DNA from: a virus
Virus record (IMG/VR): IMGVR_UViG_3300020214_002601
Location: 1 to 45,378 of that record
Strand: one strand, 5' to 3'
DNA length: 45,378 nt
The notes under the pieces were generated by a model. That model made no database searches, was not told the DNA's origin, and saw nothing but the letters and a program-made list of their open reading frames with translations. Both the position numbers and the translations under genes were made by a program. Below are positions 32,145 to 41,489 of the stretch, piece by piece (position 1 is the first letter of the stretch; each line of letters starts with the position of its first letter).

Positions 32145-35100
32145 TTAGATGTCCGCGTTATTTCTTGCTTCGAAGGTTATCGAGACGAACTCTGCTGACT
32201 TCGTGGGCTGCAGGAAGATCTTTCCGCGGATGGTGTTGTTCTCGATATCCGCCTGGGTGGTGGTGGTGGTGTCGATCTGCACCCGGTACCTCTCGACGCC
32301 GCGCTGTGACTGGACCTGCTTCATGATCGGGGTGACCAAGGAGTTGAAGCGGGTGATCGTGGCCTCACGGTTGGGCTCGAAGAGGAGGGTGAAAGCGACG
32401 GCCTTCACACGCCGCCGAATCTCGATGAGGAGTCGACGAACGTTGACGCGGTCGAGCGCGGAGCCTTCGGTGAGCGTCGTCCGCTGACCGTTGATGATGA
32501 TGCCGGCCCCCGGGGTCGAAACGAGCGGGTTGATCCCCGCGTCGTACACCGTGTCAACGTTCTCAGCCAGGAATACAGTGCTGAGCTGCTCGGCCGGGAT
32601 GACGGCGCGGACGTAGCCGGCGGGGGCATTCCAGACGTATCCGATCCTATCATTCTGACCGTAGGCACCCAGGACCATCGTTGAGACGGGCAGGCGCATC
32701 GTCTCCGCCACGCCGGTACCCGGATCGACGGAGACAAGGGTATCCGGGAAGTATGCAGCCCCGAATGAGTTGTTGATACCGCGGTTGCGGAAGCGTGTGG
32801 TGGTGTAGCCCACGTTGACGCTTGGGTAGGAGTCGGACGAGATGGAGGCGGTGATGTAGCTGTTGTTGTCATCCTTCAACTCAACGTCCATGATGTAGAG
32901 GGCATCGAACTTCGTCTGCATCGAGCTGAGGGTGTAATCCGTCACCGATGGGTGACGAACATCCGGTATCGCCAGGAGGCTGATGTCAGAGTATGTCTTG
33001 TTCGACATGATGTCGACCGCTCTACGGTAAGCGGCGACGGTCGGACCATCGAGCTCGCCCTGGTTCGAGTTGTCCATCTCACGACGGATCGCAGTGTCCC
33101 TCATGTAGAACTTATCAGCATCGAAGATGTTGAGTCCATCGAAGCCGCCCTGCATGAAGGTGACAAACTTGAGGTAGGCGCGGGTCGCGGCATAGGAGAA
33201 GTCGACATCGACGTTGACGAACCGTCCGTCGGTTCCTGATAGCACCCTACCACGCTGGTAGATCGCCTCATCCCAACGTGTGTTGTCCACGAGACTGTCG
33301 GTTCCGGTCATCACCTGGATGTTCTCCAGCGTGAAGAGGTTCCTGTTGAAGAGATCCGCGTCGATCACGGAGCCGTTCACAGTTGCAGCGCCCGCGTTGT
33401 CACCGACCCAGGGGCTCTGGTATGACGTGTGATACTTCGGGAAATACTTGGTATATGCATCGAGCGCTCCCGCGTCCAGGATGCTTGAAACCACGGTTGT
33501 TCCGTCATTTGGCTGGGTTGTTGAGTTGCAGACGTTGAACTGCGGGCCCCAGTAATACCTGCTCTCGCCCACGGCGCTGGGATCAGCTGCCGCCGCCCCG
33601 ACGTTGATCGAGTGGCGGAAGAAGACCGGCAGCTCACGGGCATTTGTCGTCGGGACGGTCAGGTGCGCGCTGCTGTCGGACGATCCGGTCGCGAGGAATC
33701 CTGAACCTGACGTGATAAGGTGGTAGTAGCCACGTGAGCCGACGGGCATGGTGCTCGTCGGAACGATCTTATTCATCACATCATCGGAGATCTCAACCCT
33801 GATCCGACGCGACACCTTTCCGTAGAGACCCTCCTCGACAACCTTCTGGGCGTCCGCTGAACGATCGAAGTCGTAGTAGGTGTTAAGGTCACCGATCATC
33901 TTTCCGATGAAAGAGGAGCTGTCAGGATCAAGATCGCAGTTGGGATAACTCTCGTGGACAACGGGATCGTCGTCCGTGTCGCTCCAGTCACGTAACTTGA
34001 TCGTAAACTTGGCGTATGCGTCAGCAGTTACAGGATACTTGATGTTCTCGATCGCGATCTTATAGAGCTTGTTGGAGGTCTCACCATCCGAGCGGGCGTG
34101 GAACCTGAAGAGATCATAACGGGTGCCGAAATTCTGCGACACTATGAACGGGGTCATCGGATGCTGAAAGCGCTCCTCGAAGCCATCGTAGTTCGGGAAG
34201 GTGTCAGTTCCGTCGTTCCTTGACTGTGAGCCGGAGAGACAGAAGACGATCTCCTCGATCGCAGAATCGACGCTGGTGCGGCGGATGAGTGCCTCGGCAG
34301 CTACCCCCGAGCCCGTTGGAACTGCGAAGGCAGGAAGGATGTCATAGTGGTTGTAGAGAACGTAGCCGTGCTCCTCGACGAGCAGCGGGTCCGTGTTGAG
34401 CTTCCTCGGTAAGTACGCGTCAGAGGTCGGATCGAATGATGCTGTCAGGATGCTTGGATAAGCGGCGGAATCCGTGTGACCGTTCAGGAGGAGCACGAAC
34501 TGCTGCTTTCCACCTGTGAGATCTATGGAACCCGTGAACCACCCCTTCGCGGGTGCAGCTGTCGTAGCAGTCGATGAGTAGGTGTCAGAGGTCGCCCCAG
34601 GCGCGGAGCTCGATACAGCGATCTGCACACCGGAAGCTGCAAAGAGGACACCGCGGATGATGGGCTGCGCGGCGGTGGAGGTCTGGACCCCTGCATCCGA
34701 GAGGACCCAGGAACCAGCCGATTCGGACATGTAGCAACCGAGGAAGTAGGTACGACCCGCGATACCGGCCGAGGTGGCGTATGGGTTATTGCCGAGCTGT
34801 CCTGTCCCAGTCTGCACCTTCTGCGCGCCGGCCACGAAACCAGCATACGTCACCTTACCTGCGTTGGCTCCGGTGGTGGAGCGCTTCTTACCATCACCCG
34901 AACCAAGAACTCTCACGTACGTACCAGCCGTGGCATTGTCGAGCCACTGATCCAGCGCGAGCGGCGCGTGATACTTGGATGTGGGATACCCAAACTCCGT
35001 GAGGAACTGTGAGCTGTTGGCAAAGGTGATGGGAACAAAGGCTGTTCCCTGTGTGGCGGTCCCGATAACTCCCGCGGAACGTCCTGAGGGCTCGGCCTCC

Positions 35101-35153
35101 GCTGCTCCACCGGTGCTATCAATCTCGCTTACTGTTATTCCTGGCGCACCCAT
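32145..35153 (-). CDS. Tail sheath protein (copy 1, tube-proximal)
   Basis: 1002 residues. The N-terminus GAPGITVSEIDSTGG, the SAGVIGTATQGTAFVPITFANSSQFLTEFG segment and the C-terminal domain (INPLVSTPGAGIIINGQRT, DRVNVRRLLIEIRRRVKAVAFTLLFEPN, GVERYRVQIDTTTTTQADIENNTIRGKIFLQPTKSAEFVSITF) are those of T4-like sheath proteins. It is much longer than T4 gp18 (659 residues), because of large insertions in the middle that would form surface domains. It is clearly paralogous at both ends to the gene just upstream. AAGGAG lies eight bases before the ATG. Confidence 0.92.
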   Translation of the reverse strand: MGAPGITVSEIDSTGGAAEAEPSGRSAGVIGTATQGTAFVPITFANSSQFLTEFGYPTSKYHAPLALDQWLDNATAGTYVRVLGSGDGKKRSTTGANAGKVTYAGFVAGAQKVQTGTGQLGNNPYATSAGIAGRTYFLGCYMSESAGSWVLSDAGVQTSTAAQPIIRGVLFAASGVQIAVSSSAPGATSDTYSSTATTAAPAKGWFTGSIDLTGGKQQFVLLLNGHTDSAAYPSILTASFDPTSDAYLPRKLNTDPLLVEEHGYVLYNHYDILPAFAVPTGSGVAAEALIRRTSVDSAIEEIVFCLSGSQSRNDGTDTFPNYDGFEERFQHPMTPFIVSQNFGTRYDLFRFHARSDGETSNKLYKIAIENIKYPVTADAYAKFTIKLRDWSDTDDDPVVHESYPNCDLDPDSSSFIGKMIGDLNTYYDFDRSADAQKVVEEGLYGKVSRRIRVEISDDVMNKIVPTSTMPVGSRGYYHLITSGSGFLATGSSDSSAHLTVPTTNARELPVFFRHSINVGAAAADPSAVGESRYYWGPQFNVCNSTTQPNDGTTVVSSILDAGALDAYTKYFPKYHTSYQSPWVGDNAGAATVNGSVIDADLFNRNLFTLENIQVMTGTDSLVDNTRWDEAIYQRGRVLSGTDGRFVNVDVDFSYAATRAYLKFVTFMQGGFDGLNIFDADKFYMRDTAIRREMDNSNQGELDGPTVAAYRRAVDIMSNKTYSDISLLAIPDVRHPSVTDYTLSSMQTKFDALYIMDVELKDDNNSYITASISSDSYPSVNVGYTTTRFRNRGINNSFGAAYFPDTLVSVDPGTGVAETMRLPVSTMVLGAYGQNDRIGYVWNAPAGYVRAVIPAEQLSTVFLAENVDTVYDAGINPLVSTPGAGIIINGQRTTLTEGSALDRVNVRRLLIEIRRRVKAVAFTLLFEPNREATITRFNSLVTPIMKQVQSQRGVERYRVQIDTTTTTQADIENNTIRGKIFLQPTKSAEFVSITFEARNNADI

Positions 35154-35191
35154 TCGTTGAACTCCTTAATCTTTCACTTAACTATTAGCGA

Positions 35192-38100
35192 TTAGACGAA
35201 CTCGACGCCCGCGGGTGTGATGATAAAATCAACCGCGATAAATTCGACCGCACGGGTCGGAACCACAACGATTCGACCGTTGAGCCTGCTCGCCTCAGTG
35301 TCAGCCTGCGTGTTGTTCGTCTCATCGCAGACAATCTTAAACTTCTCAACTCCCGCCTGTGCCTTGATGAGGCTAAGGAGCGGGGTTGCACGGTCCACAA
35401 ATGCTTTCCGAGTTGTCACGTCGTTCGGCTCGAAGAGGAGACCGCGGGCAACGCCGATGATGAGCCTCTTCAGCTCAAGGAAGAGGCGACGAACGTTGAC
35501 ACGATCGAAAGCTGATTTGCTGAGCTGCAATGTCTTTTGCCCGAAGATGACGAACCCGCTGCCCGGGAAAGTGGCGATCGGATTCAGCGAGTTCTCATAG
35601 AGGTAATCACGATCCGCGGCGCTAAGCTTCACCTCAACGTTTGACACGAAGTCGAGACTCGCCCGGTTGAATCCAGCGGGAGCGTACCATGGGTAGGAGA
35701 CCCTGTCGCTGTAGGCGAGCGCACCGAGCGCAGCGACCGAGGCGGGCGCCTTCACACGACGGTTGCTCGTTGTATCGTCCACGAAAACATCGGGGAAGTA
35801 GGTCGCCACGTAGTTGTTGTTGACCACCCGCGCGGTGAGCGCGTCGGTAGTCCTCGTAACGTTCGGCTTCGTCCCAGAATCCTCAAAGATGCGAACATTA
35901 GAGTCGGTGTAGGCTGGCACGTCCATGACATACATACCGAGAGCGTAGTCAGAGAGACGTCGACCGATGAAATCGGTGATCAGAGGCTCTTTGATACCGG
36001 GCGCGGCGATGACATTGACATTGACTGTCAGCTTGTCAGTCATAAGCTTCGAGGCGATCCTATAGGAGTTGACCGCGTTGTTGCTCAGGTAGCTTCCACC
36101 TGGATCGTATCCAAGTCCAGTCCTCGCGGTGGCGGTGGCATCACCGCTGGCGAGCCCAAGAGCTTCAGCGGAGGTCGCACGGTCGCCAAGCTTCGAGGCT
36201 GCGTCATCGAGAATGTTGACGCCATCAAACCCGCCGTAGAAGATGTTGGTGAACTTAGCGTACTCATTGAACTTGTTGAACGTGCTGGCCGATCCGGAGA
36301 GCAGCGAGGCGAAGGTGAGCCTGCTGAGCGCGGAGTCTGTGATCCTGTAATCAACAGTGTTGGGAACGCCGTTCCTGATGTACGCAGCCTCCTTCATGTG
36401 CGCCTCGATCGTGCCTGTCACATCGGAAATTGACACATTGGAGAGGGCAACGCGGGCGAGGGTGAACTTGTTCGCGTTGAAGACGTCCGCATCCGAGCCG
36501 GTGATCAGGGCGTCCAGTTTCTGGATTCCCTGAAACTTGGAGTAGCTGAGCACCAGCGGATTGAACTCACTTCCCGCGTTGGAATCCATGACGGAATTCT
36601 CGATCTTACCAGTGGTTGTGCCAGAGGGCACGAGCTTCTCAAACTTGACGCCCCAGTGCAGGCGGGAATCCGGAATCTCCAGAAGTCCCGGGGAGCCGAC
36701 ATACGAAGATCCGTCAACCTCTCCGCGGGTCGCCTTGAAGCGAAAGGGAAGGGGAGGAATGATCGAGCCTGTCAGTCCCGTCTCAACCGAGCTGCTGCAC
36801 AGGAGACGCGGAAGAACGTCCGCCCCTGCGCCATAGGTCCGCCCACCTTCAGTAAGCGCAGCGGAGGTGTCGGTGAGGGTCTGGGTCGTTCGCACGACCG
36901 GAATCCCGCGGAAACCGAATGGTAGGGCAGTCTTGGGAACTGTGCCCGCATCAAGGGCGGTGGAGACCCGCACACGCACGCGCCGGCTGGCATTCGGGAA
37001 CTTACCGCTGATCATGAGCCGCTGCTCGGCTTCGTCCACAGCATCAAAGTTGAAGGTCACCTTGCGATCACCTATCTTCTTGGCAATGTAATTCTTGCTC
37101 GCTGGATTGAGATCGCATCCTGTGAAGGATTCGAGGACGCTCGTTGATATATCGGTATCGAAAAGATCGCGGATGAGAACGTCGAAGGTTCCGTATGGGT
37201 TGCTGGGATCCGTCGAGGCCTTGATGTTTGAGATGGAGACCTTGAAAAGATCATTGCCAGACTCACCGTCCGTCAGCGTCTCGAGGTGGAAGAGGTCATG
37301 CTCAAGGCCGCTGAAGGGCTGGGAGATGAAGGACGTCGTCCGGGCACCGGTGAAACGGGTGTCGAAGCGCCCAAAATTCTGCAGGTAAGAGCTCGATGAA
37401 CCCGAGGCGATCGCGATGCAGTTCTGTCCGCTGGTATCAAGGGGAGCGATCTCCTCCTCGACTGGGAAGTCAAGGTAGAGGACATGCTGCTCAGCCTGGA
37501 ACTTGCGTGGGTCGGTGTTTAGAACCTTTCCAAAGTAGTCGATTGCGTTCGGATCAAGGGACGCAGTGTAGATTCGGATGCCTGAAACCCCATCGGTGGC
37601 ACCGAAAGTGGAGCCCTGCGATGATGAGACGACGAACTTGAACCTCTTGTATGTGGATGACGTCGTGCTCAAGTCCGTTGAGGCAACATCGTCGATTGCC
37701 GATCCGTTACCGGTCCACTGCGATCCAGCTCCGGTCATATCAAGAACCATGCCCCGGGCTCCCGTCGGAAACATCAGGACGCCGCGAACAACGTTCAGGG
37801 TGTCGGCGGAGGGTGGGCTGAAGCTTGGGTTGTCGCTGAAGACCGGAAACCCACGCCACTCGGATGGGGTTGAGGAGTCGGAGGGTAGCACATGCCGCGC
37901 GACGAGGAACTGAACAGCACCTGACTTCCGCGCATCGTCTGGTGGCAACGCTACGGTCGAGCCGGTTACCTTAAAGCCTGCATTCCTCACGCTCCCCGAC
38001 GCGAGGGTGACGGCGGCGTGGGTGGTGCTTGTATTCGCCCCAGCGCCGAGGACGCGGATGAATGTCAGGGCACCCTTGTGCTTCAACCACTCATTTGCAG

Positions 38101-38305
38101 CATACGTCGCCGGACGATTTGGATCCAGTGCCCCAAACCTCGCCGAGTAGTCCGTGAACGAAGCCACGGTGGTCGGCACAAAAGCAGGTCCGGAGGCTGC
38201 CGCACCGATGAGCCCGCCGGGGGTGCCTGTAGGCTGGGCACCCGGGGCTGTAAGCTCAATCTCCTGCTCAAAGAATCCAGGAGAGCGAAAGATCTGTTCC
38301 GACAT
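35192..38305 (-). CDS. Tail sheath protein (copy 2, paralogue)
   Basis: 1037 residues. It has the same N-terminal layout (SPGFFEQEIELTAPG, GLIGAAASGPAFVPTTVASFTDYSARFG, YAANEWLKHKGALTFIRVLGAG) and the same C-terminal domain (LNPIATFPGSGFVIFGQKT, DRVNVRRLFLELKRLIIGVARGLLFEPND, GVEKFKIVCDETNNTQADTEASRLNGRIVVVPTRAVEFIAVDF) as copy 1. The middle domains differ strongly between the copies. Both N- and C-terminal parts needed for sheath assembly are intact, so neither looks like a pseudogene. They may co-assemble or form different parts of the sheath. TTAGGAG lies six bases upstream of the ATG. Confidence 0.92.
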   Translation of the reverse strand: MSEQIFRSPGFFEQEIELTAPGAQPTGTPGGLIGAAASGPAFVPTTVASFTDYSARFGALDPNRPATYAANEWLKHKGALTFIRVLGAGANTSTTHAAVTLASGSVRNAGFKVTGSTVALPPDDARKSGAVQFLVARHVLPSDSSTPSEWRGFPVFSDNPSFSPPSADTLNVVRGVLMFPTGARGMVLDMTGAGSQWTGNGSAIDDVASTDLSTTSSTYKRFKFVVSSSQGSTFGATDGVSGIRIYTASLDPNAIDYFGKVLNTDPRKFQAEQHVLYLDFPVEEEIAPLDTSGQNCIAIASGSSSSYLQNFGRFDTRFTGARTTSFISQPFSGLEHDLFHLETLTDGESGNDLFKVSISNIKASTDPSNPYGTFDVLIRDLFDTDISTSVLESFTGCDLNPASKNYIAKKIGDRKVTFNFDAVDEAEQRLMISGKFPNASRRVRVRVSTALDAGTVPKTALPFGFRGIPVVRTTQTLTDTSAALTEGGRTYGAGADVLPRLLCSSSVETGLTGSIIPPLPFRFKATRGEVDGSSYVGSPGLLEIPDSRLHWGVKFEKLVPSGTTTGKIENSVMDSNAGSEFNPLVLSYSKFQGIQKLDALITGSDADVFNANKFTLARVALSNVSISDVTGTIEAHMKEAAYIRNGVPNTVDYRITDSALSRLTFASLLSGSASTFNKFNEYAKFTNIFYGGFDGVNILDDAASKLGDRATSAEALGLASGDATATARTGLGYDPGGSYLSNNAVNSYRIASKLMTDKLTVNVNVIAAPGIKEPLITDFIGRRLSDYALGMYVMDVPAYTDSNVRIFEDSGTKPNVTRTTDALTARVVNNNYVATYFPDVFVDDTTSNRRVKAPASVAALGALAYSDRVSYPWYAPAGFNRASLDFVSNVEVKLSAADRDYLYENSLNPIATFPGSGFVIFGQKTLQLSKSAFDRVNVRRLFLELKRLIIGVARGLLFEPNDVTTRKAFVDRATPLLSLIKAQAGVEKFKIVCDETNNTQADTEASRLNGRIVVVPTRAVEFIAVDFIITPAGVEFV

Positions 38306-38369
38306 CAGTTGCTCCTAAGCTAATGGGATAATCAAAGCTAAGTATCTCGTAGGAAGTGAAACGACGCCA

Positions 38370-39635
38370 TCATTTTAAGTCCTTGTCAGCTCGGGCAGTT
38401 TTTCTCACGGTGGTCAGAACCTCCTCTCCGTGTGTCGCAGAGACACTTCTCACCCTGACCACAACATCCATTTCCTTACCTGTTATCGGATCCTCCGTGA
38501 GTGTTCTGGTGGTGGTGCGGGTCCGCAGGGAGGACGATTCGGAACCTCCGACCGCGGCGCTAGGATTGATCCTTACCGAGGATCCGGCGACCTGATTACC
38601 ACCCGCAGCTCGCTCAGCCTGCCGGTCAGGGCTGACCCCAATCGAGCCCAGGGGAACCGGTCCATCGACCGTAGCGATAGGGTCGAGGAGAAGCGAGCTG
38701 ATCCGCATATCCTGCACGTTTCCGGATGGCTCAGGATCGACCGTCTTGTTGATGATGCCGAAGGAGATCTGGGGGGCTGACACCGTTCTCCTGATCCCGC
38801 TTGGGATACCGGGAGATGAGGGTGCGACGATGAAAGCTGGAATGGCAACCGTCATGGTATGCTTTATGACCCTCTCATCGTCCTGCATCCCATCGAACGT
38901 GGTTTCGGATGCGATGCTCGCCTCGAACATCGCGTTGAACCAGTAACCGACGGGTGTCTCGACTCGATAGGAGCGTGCCTTAACGTTGTGGTAGCCGCTC
39001 ACGATCGTTGTCAGGATCTCGTTGCTGTGCTGCATGAACTGTGTCCAGAGCGTGATCTCATACGTTGATGTGAAAAACTTTGGAACAGGTATCGATATCG
39101 TCTCGTACAGGCCGGCGCCGAGGTTGGGCTCAAGCAAACGACCGTCAGCCATGCGACCGGGTCGATCGCGCGCATCGCGGCGAGAGCTGTCAGCTGGCGC
39201 ACCGACGCTGTTGAATCCGAGCGAGTTCACCACTCGTTGGTAGATCGGATCATCCTTCGAGAGTCGACGCTTGATATCGATTGTCCCGAGGTCTCCCATG
39301 TCGATCGACTTCTGGGCCTGCTGCTCTATTCCGCTCCTGACAATCGATATCATCGGTAGGATCAGGGCACCGTTCTTGTCGCGAAGCGGTTCCTTGCGAC
39401 GTGTGATAGCAAAACGTTCACCGGTGGCAAAGATGACAGGAACTTTCTTCGTGCTTCCGTCCTTCTGCTGGTATAGCAGCGGCAGATCCTTGTCGAACAG
39501 GTTGAAGAGGGCGCGATCGACGTCCTCGAGACCACAGCTCGGAATCCTGAGATCATCGGGGACATTGCTACCCTCGTAACCCAGGTTGATGGAGGCGCGG
39601 CCGTAGCGCTTACCGGTAGAGTATCTCGTGCTCAT
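38370..39635 (-). CDS. Tail terminator/sheath stabiliser, gp15-like
   Basis: 421 residues. It has the order of conserved pieces seen in T4 gp15: a KVPVIFATGERFAITRR strand pair, LILPMISIVRSGIEQ, PVPKFFTSTYEITLWTQFMQHSNEILTTIVSGYH and a later MQDDERVIKHTMTVAIPAFIV strand. gp15 caps the tail tube and sheath and joins the tail to the neck. The C-terminal 110 residues are an extra, polar Ser/Thr/Arg-rich region. The start overlaps the gp14-like stop by four bases. The position between neck and sheath genes matches the T4 order 13-14-15-18-19. Confidence 0.82.
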   Translation of the reverse strand: MSTRYSTGKRYGRASINLGYEGSNVPDDLRIPSCGLEDVDRALFNLFDKDLPLLYQQKDGSTKKVPVIFATGERFAITRRKEPLRDKNGALILPMISIVRSGIEQQAQKSIDMGDLGTIDIKRRLSKDDPIYQRVVNSLGFNSVGAPADSSRRDARDRPGRMADGRLLEPNLGAGLYETISIPVPKFFTSTYEITLWTQFMQHSNEILTTIVSGYHNVKARSYRVETPVGYWFNAMFEASIASETTFDGMQDDERVIKHTMTVAIPAFIVAPSSPGIPSGIRRTVSAPQISFGIINKTVDPEPSGNVQDMRISSLLLDPIATVDGPVPLGSIGVSPDRQAERAAGGNQVAGSSVRINPSAAVGGSESSSLRTRTTTRTLTEDPITGKEMDVVVRVRSVSATHGEEVLTTVRKTARADKDLK

Positions 39636-40285
39636 TCATCACCGTAGAACGATGAGCTGACACCATCGGGTGATACTTTCTTGGGTCCGGTGATCGGAGT
39701 CGCCAGTGTGCCGTCAGCCACCAGCTCTCGACGATCAGCCGTCTCCCCAAGCTCATTCGTCGCTGAGCCACGCTGCTGGACAAAGGTGTCCTGGGCCACG
39801 CGCTCCGTCTCAAACGTCTGCGCGGCCGGCCCACGGGTCGCCTTGTCGATGAGACCCTCGCGGGCCTGCTTGCCCATGAGCTTGTAGCCGGTGACGTGCT
39901 CAACCTGGCCGAAGATCTTGCTGATGGTAATCACCTGGGTGATCTCGAAAAACACCGATCCGTATGAGAAGAAATCGCCTACTTTCATCCGGAGAGCCTT
40001 ATCGATGAGATCCTGTGCGTGGACCCGCGCCTCGATAGAATGGAACTTATCGTATCCGAACTTGTTGGTCTTGATCTCGCCCGGTGACCATTCGACGAGC
40101 GCGTCGACCTCAATCGGCGGATCGAATACCTTCTCGGTCGATTCATCGTAGACGTCATGGACCTGCGTCATATCGGTACGGACAGCGTAGTAGAAGATCC
40201 GTTGCCCGATAACATCCTTGATGACCTCCTTCGTCAGGTCACTGATGAGATCGAGCTCCCGTGGTGTGATGAAGAGGCGTGCCAT
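39632..40285 (-). CDS. Neck protein, gp14-like
   Basis: 217 residues. It begins with a helical part (RELDLISDLTKEVIKDVIGQRIFYYAVRTD) and continues with strands (DPPIEVDALVEWSPG, KFHSIEARVHAQDLIDKAL, VGDFFSYGSVFFEITQVITISKIFGQ). The C-terminal 60 residues are polar and probably disordered. The fold order resembles T4 gp14/cyanophage neck proteins, and the gene sits between the gp13- and gp15-like genes. It is coupled to both, starting three bases after the gp13-like stop and overlapping the next start by ATGA. The family call rests partly on position. Confidence 0.75.
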   Translation of the reverse strand: MARLFITPRELDLISDLTKEVIKDVIGQRIFYYAVRTDMTQVHDVYDESTEKVFDPPIEVDALVEWSPGEIKTNKFGYDKFHSIEARVHAQDLIDKALRMKVGDFFSYGSVFFEITQVITISKIFGQVEHVTGYKLMGKQAREGLIDKATRGPAAQTFETERVAQDTFVQQRGSATNELGETADRRELVADGTLATPITGPKKVSPDGVSSSFYGDE

Positions 40286-40288
40286 CGA

Positions 40289-41461
40289 TCACCCGATCGT
40301 GATCACGCGGCCCATCGGGACCGGGATCGCCTTGAGAATCTTCTGCTGGTTCTCGATCTCCGCAGCCTTTGTCTCGATGAGCTTGTTGTAGGTCATCGAG
40401 TCCAGCATCTCCTTCAGGTCAGTCCGGAGCTTTTCCTTCTCCTCCTTCGCAGAGCTCTTCAGATCACCCCCATCGAGCGTCAACTCGCCGCCTGGGATCG
40501 GGACCGTTCCGAATTTCGATCTGATCATACCGAGCAGCTCCTTGCAGAGGGCGAGAGTGTACTGTCGAACCCACTGTCGGGCGAGAGAGTTCACACGAGT
40601 ATACACGAAGTTTCCATACGGAACGTTGGAGAGGTTGGAGACCCCCGTTATGGAGTTGTCGGTGAAAGCTGGGCTCAGGGGATTCGATTCAAACCCAACG
40701 CGGATCCAGAGCTTCAGGGGATCCACGGCGGTAGGCATCGGGTAGATACGGAGCTTCGTACCGGTAACCCTGTAGCTGTAATTCGAGCGACGAACCCGAT
40801 TCGAGATGTTCATCTGCCCACCGCGGAGGATGTCCTCGAACACCGGCAGGACGTAGAACACCGTCTCCGGGGTGAACGATTCGAAGCTGAACTCGTTGTT
40901 GAGGTAGTTGATCGCGGATGTGGTATCGAAGAAACGATACGCGGCGGATGGATTGAAGTGCATGATCTCGAAGACGCGCATCTTACGATACTCAGGGTTC
41001 AGTGATGAGCTCACGACCGGCGTGCTTGTCGCAGGATCGAGCAGCTCCGTGTAGAGATCGTAATCCTGCACATTCTGCCGCAGCTGTATCGACCCTGAGA
41101 TCGAGTTGTAGCTGCCGCCGAGACCTGCCTCGACCGCGTAGGGCTCAGCGAGCCGGATAATGTAGTTGAGGGTATCGCGTGGCAGCGCCTGGGTTGCCTC
41201 GTCAAGGCTTCCGGTCTGCATTCCAAGCAACGAGAGCAGCTGACTTTTCGCCTGATACTGATTCACGATGGAACCGTACTCAAGGAACGACTCCTCGAAG
41301 CAAGCCCAGACCTGCTTCTTTGTCAGCTCGACAGACAGAATATCATCTCCCAACCGCCGCTTGACGAACGTCACCATCGCGTCAGCCTCGGTCTGGAAGC
41401 TTGAGTCGGAGTCAAAGAATCCGAATGGAGTTGGATTTAACGTGCTCGCGAAAGTTGACAC
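40289..41461 (-). CDS. Neck protein, gp13-like
   Basis: 390 residues. Typical features are the N-terminal PFGFFDSDSSFQTEADAMVTFVKRRLG, SVELTKKQVWACFEESFLEYGSIVNQYQAKSQL, FEIMHFNPSAAYRFFDTTSAINYLNNEF, LPVFEDILRGGQMNISNRVRRSNYSYRVTG and the helical RQWVRQYTLALCKELLGMIRSKFG. These are the conserved blocks I know from T4-like cyanophage gp13. It joins the portal ring to the tail terminator. A final charged coiled coil (LKEMLDSMTYNKLIETKAAEIENQQKILKA) precedes the end. It is the first neck gene in transcription order. Confidence 0.87.
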   Translation of the reverse strand: MSTFASTLNPTPFGFFDSDSSFQTEADAMVTFVKRRLGDDILSVELTKKQVWACFEESFLEYGSIVNQYQAKSQLLSLLGMQTGSLDEATQALPRDTLNYIIRLAEPYAVEAGLGGSYNSISGSIQLRQNVQDYDLYTELLDPATSTPVVSSSLNPEYRKMRVFEIMHFNPSAAYRFFDTTSAINYLNNEFSFESFTPETVFYVLPVFEDILRGGQMNISNRVRRSNYSYRVTGTKLRIYPMPTAVDPLKLWIRVGFESNPLSPAFTDNSITGVSNLSNVPYGNFVYTRVNSLARQWVRQYTLALCKELLGMIRSKFGTVPIPGGELTLDGGDLKSSAKEEKEKLRTDLKEMLDSMTYNKLIETKAAEIENQQKILKAIPVPMGRVITIG

Positions 41462-41489
41462 GGCCTACCTCTTCAAGTAAATAGGACGC

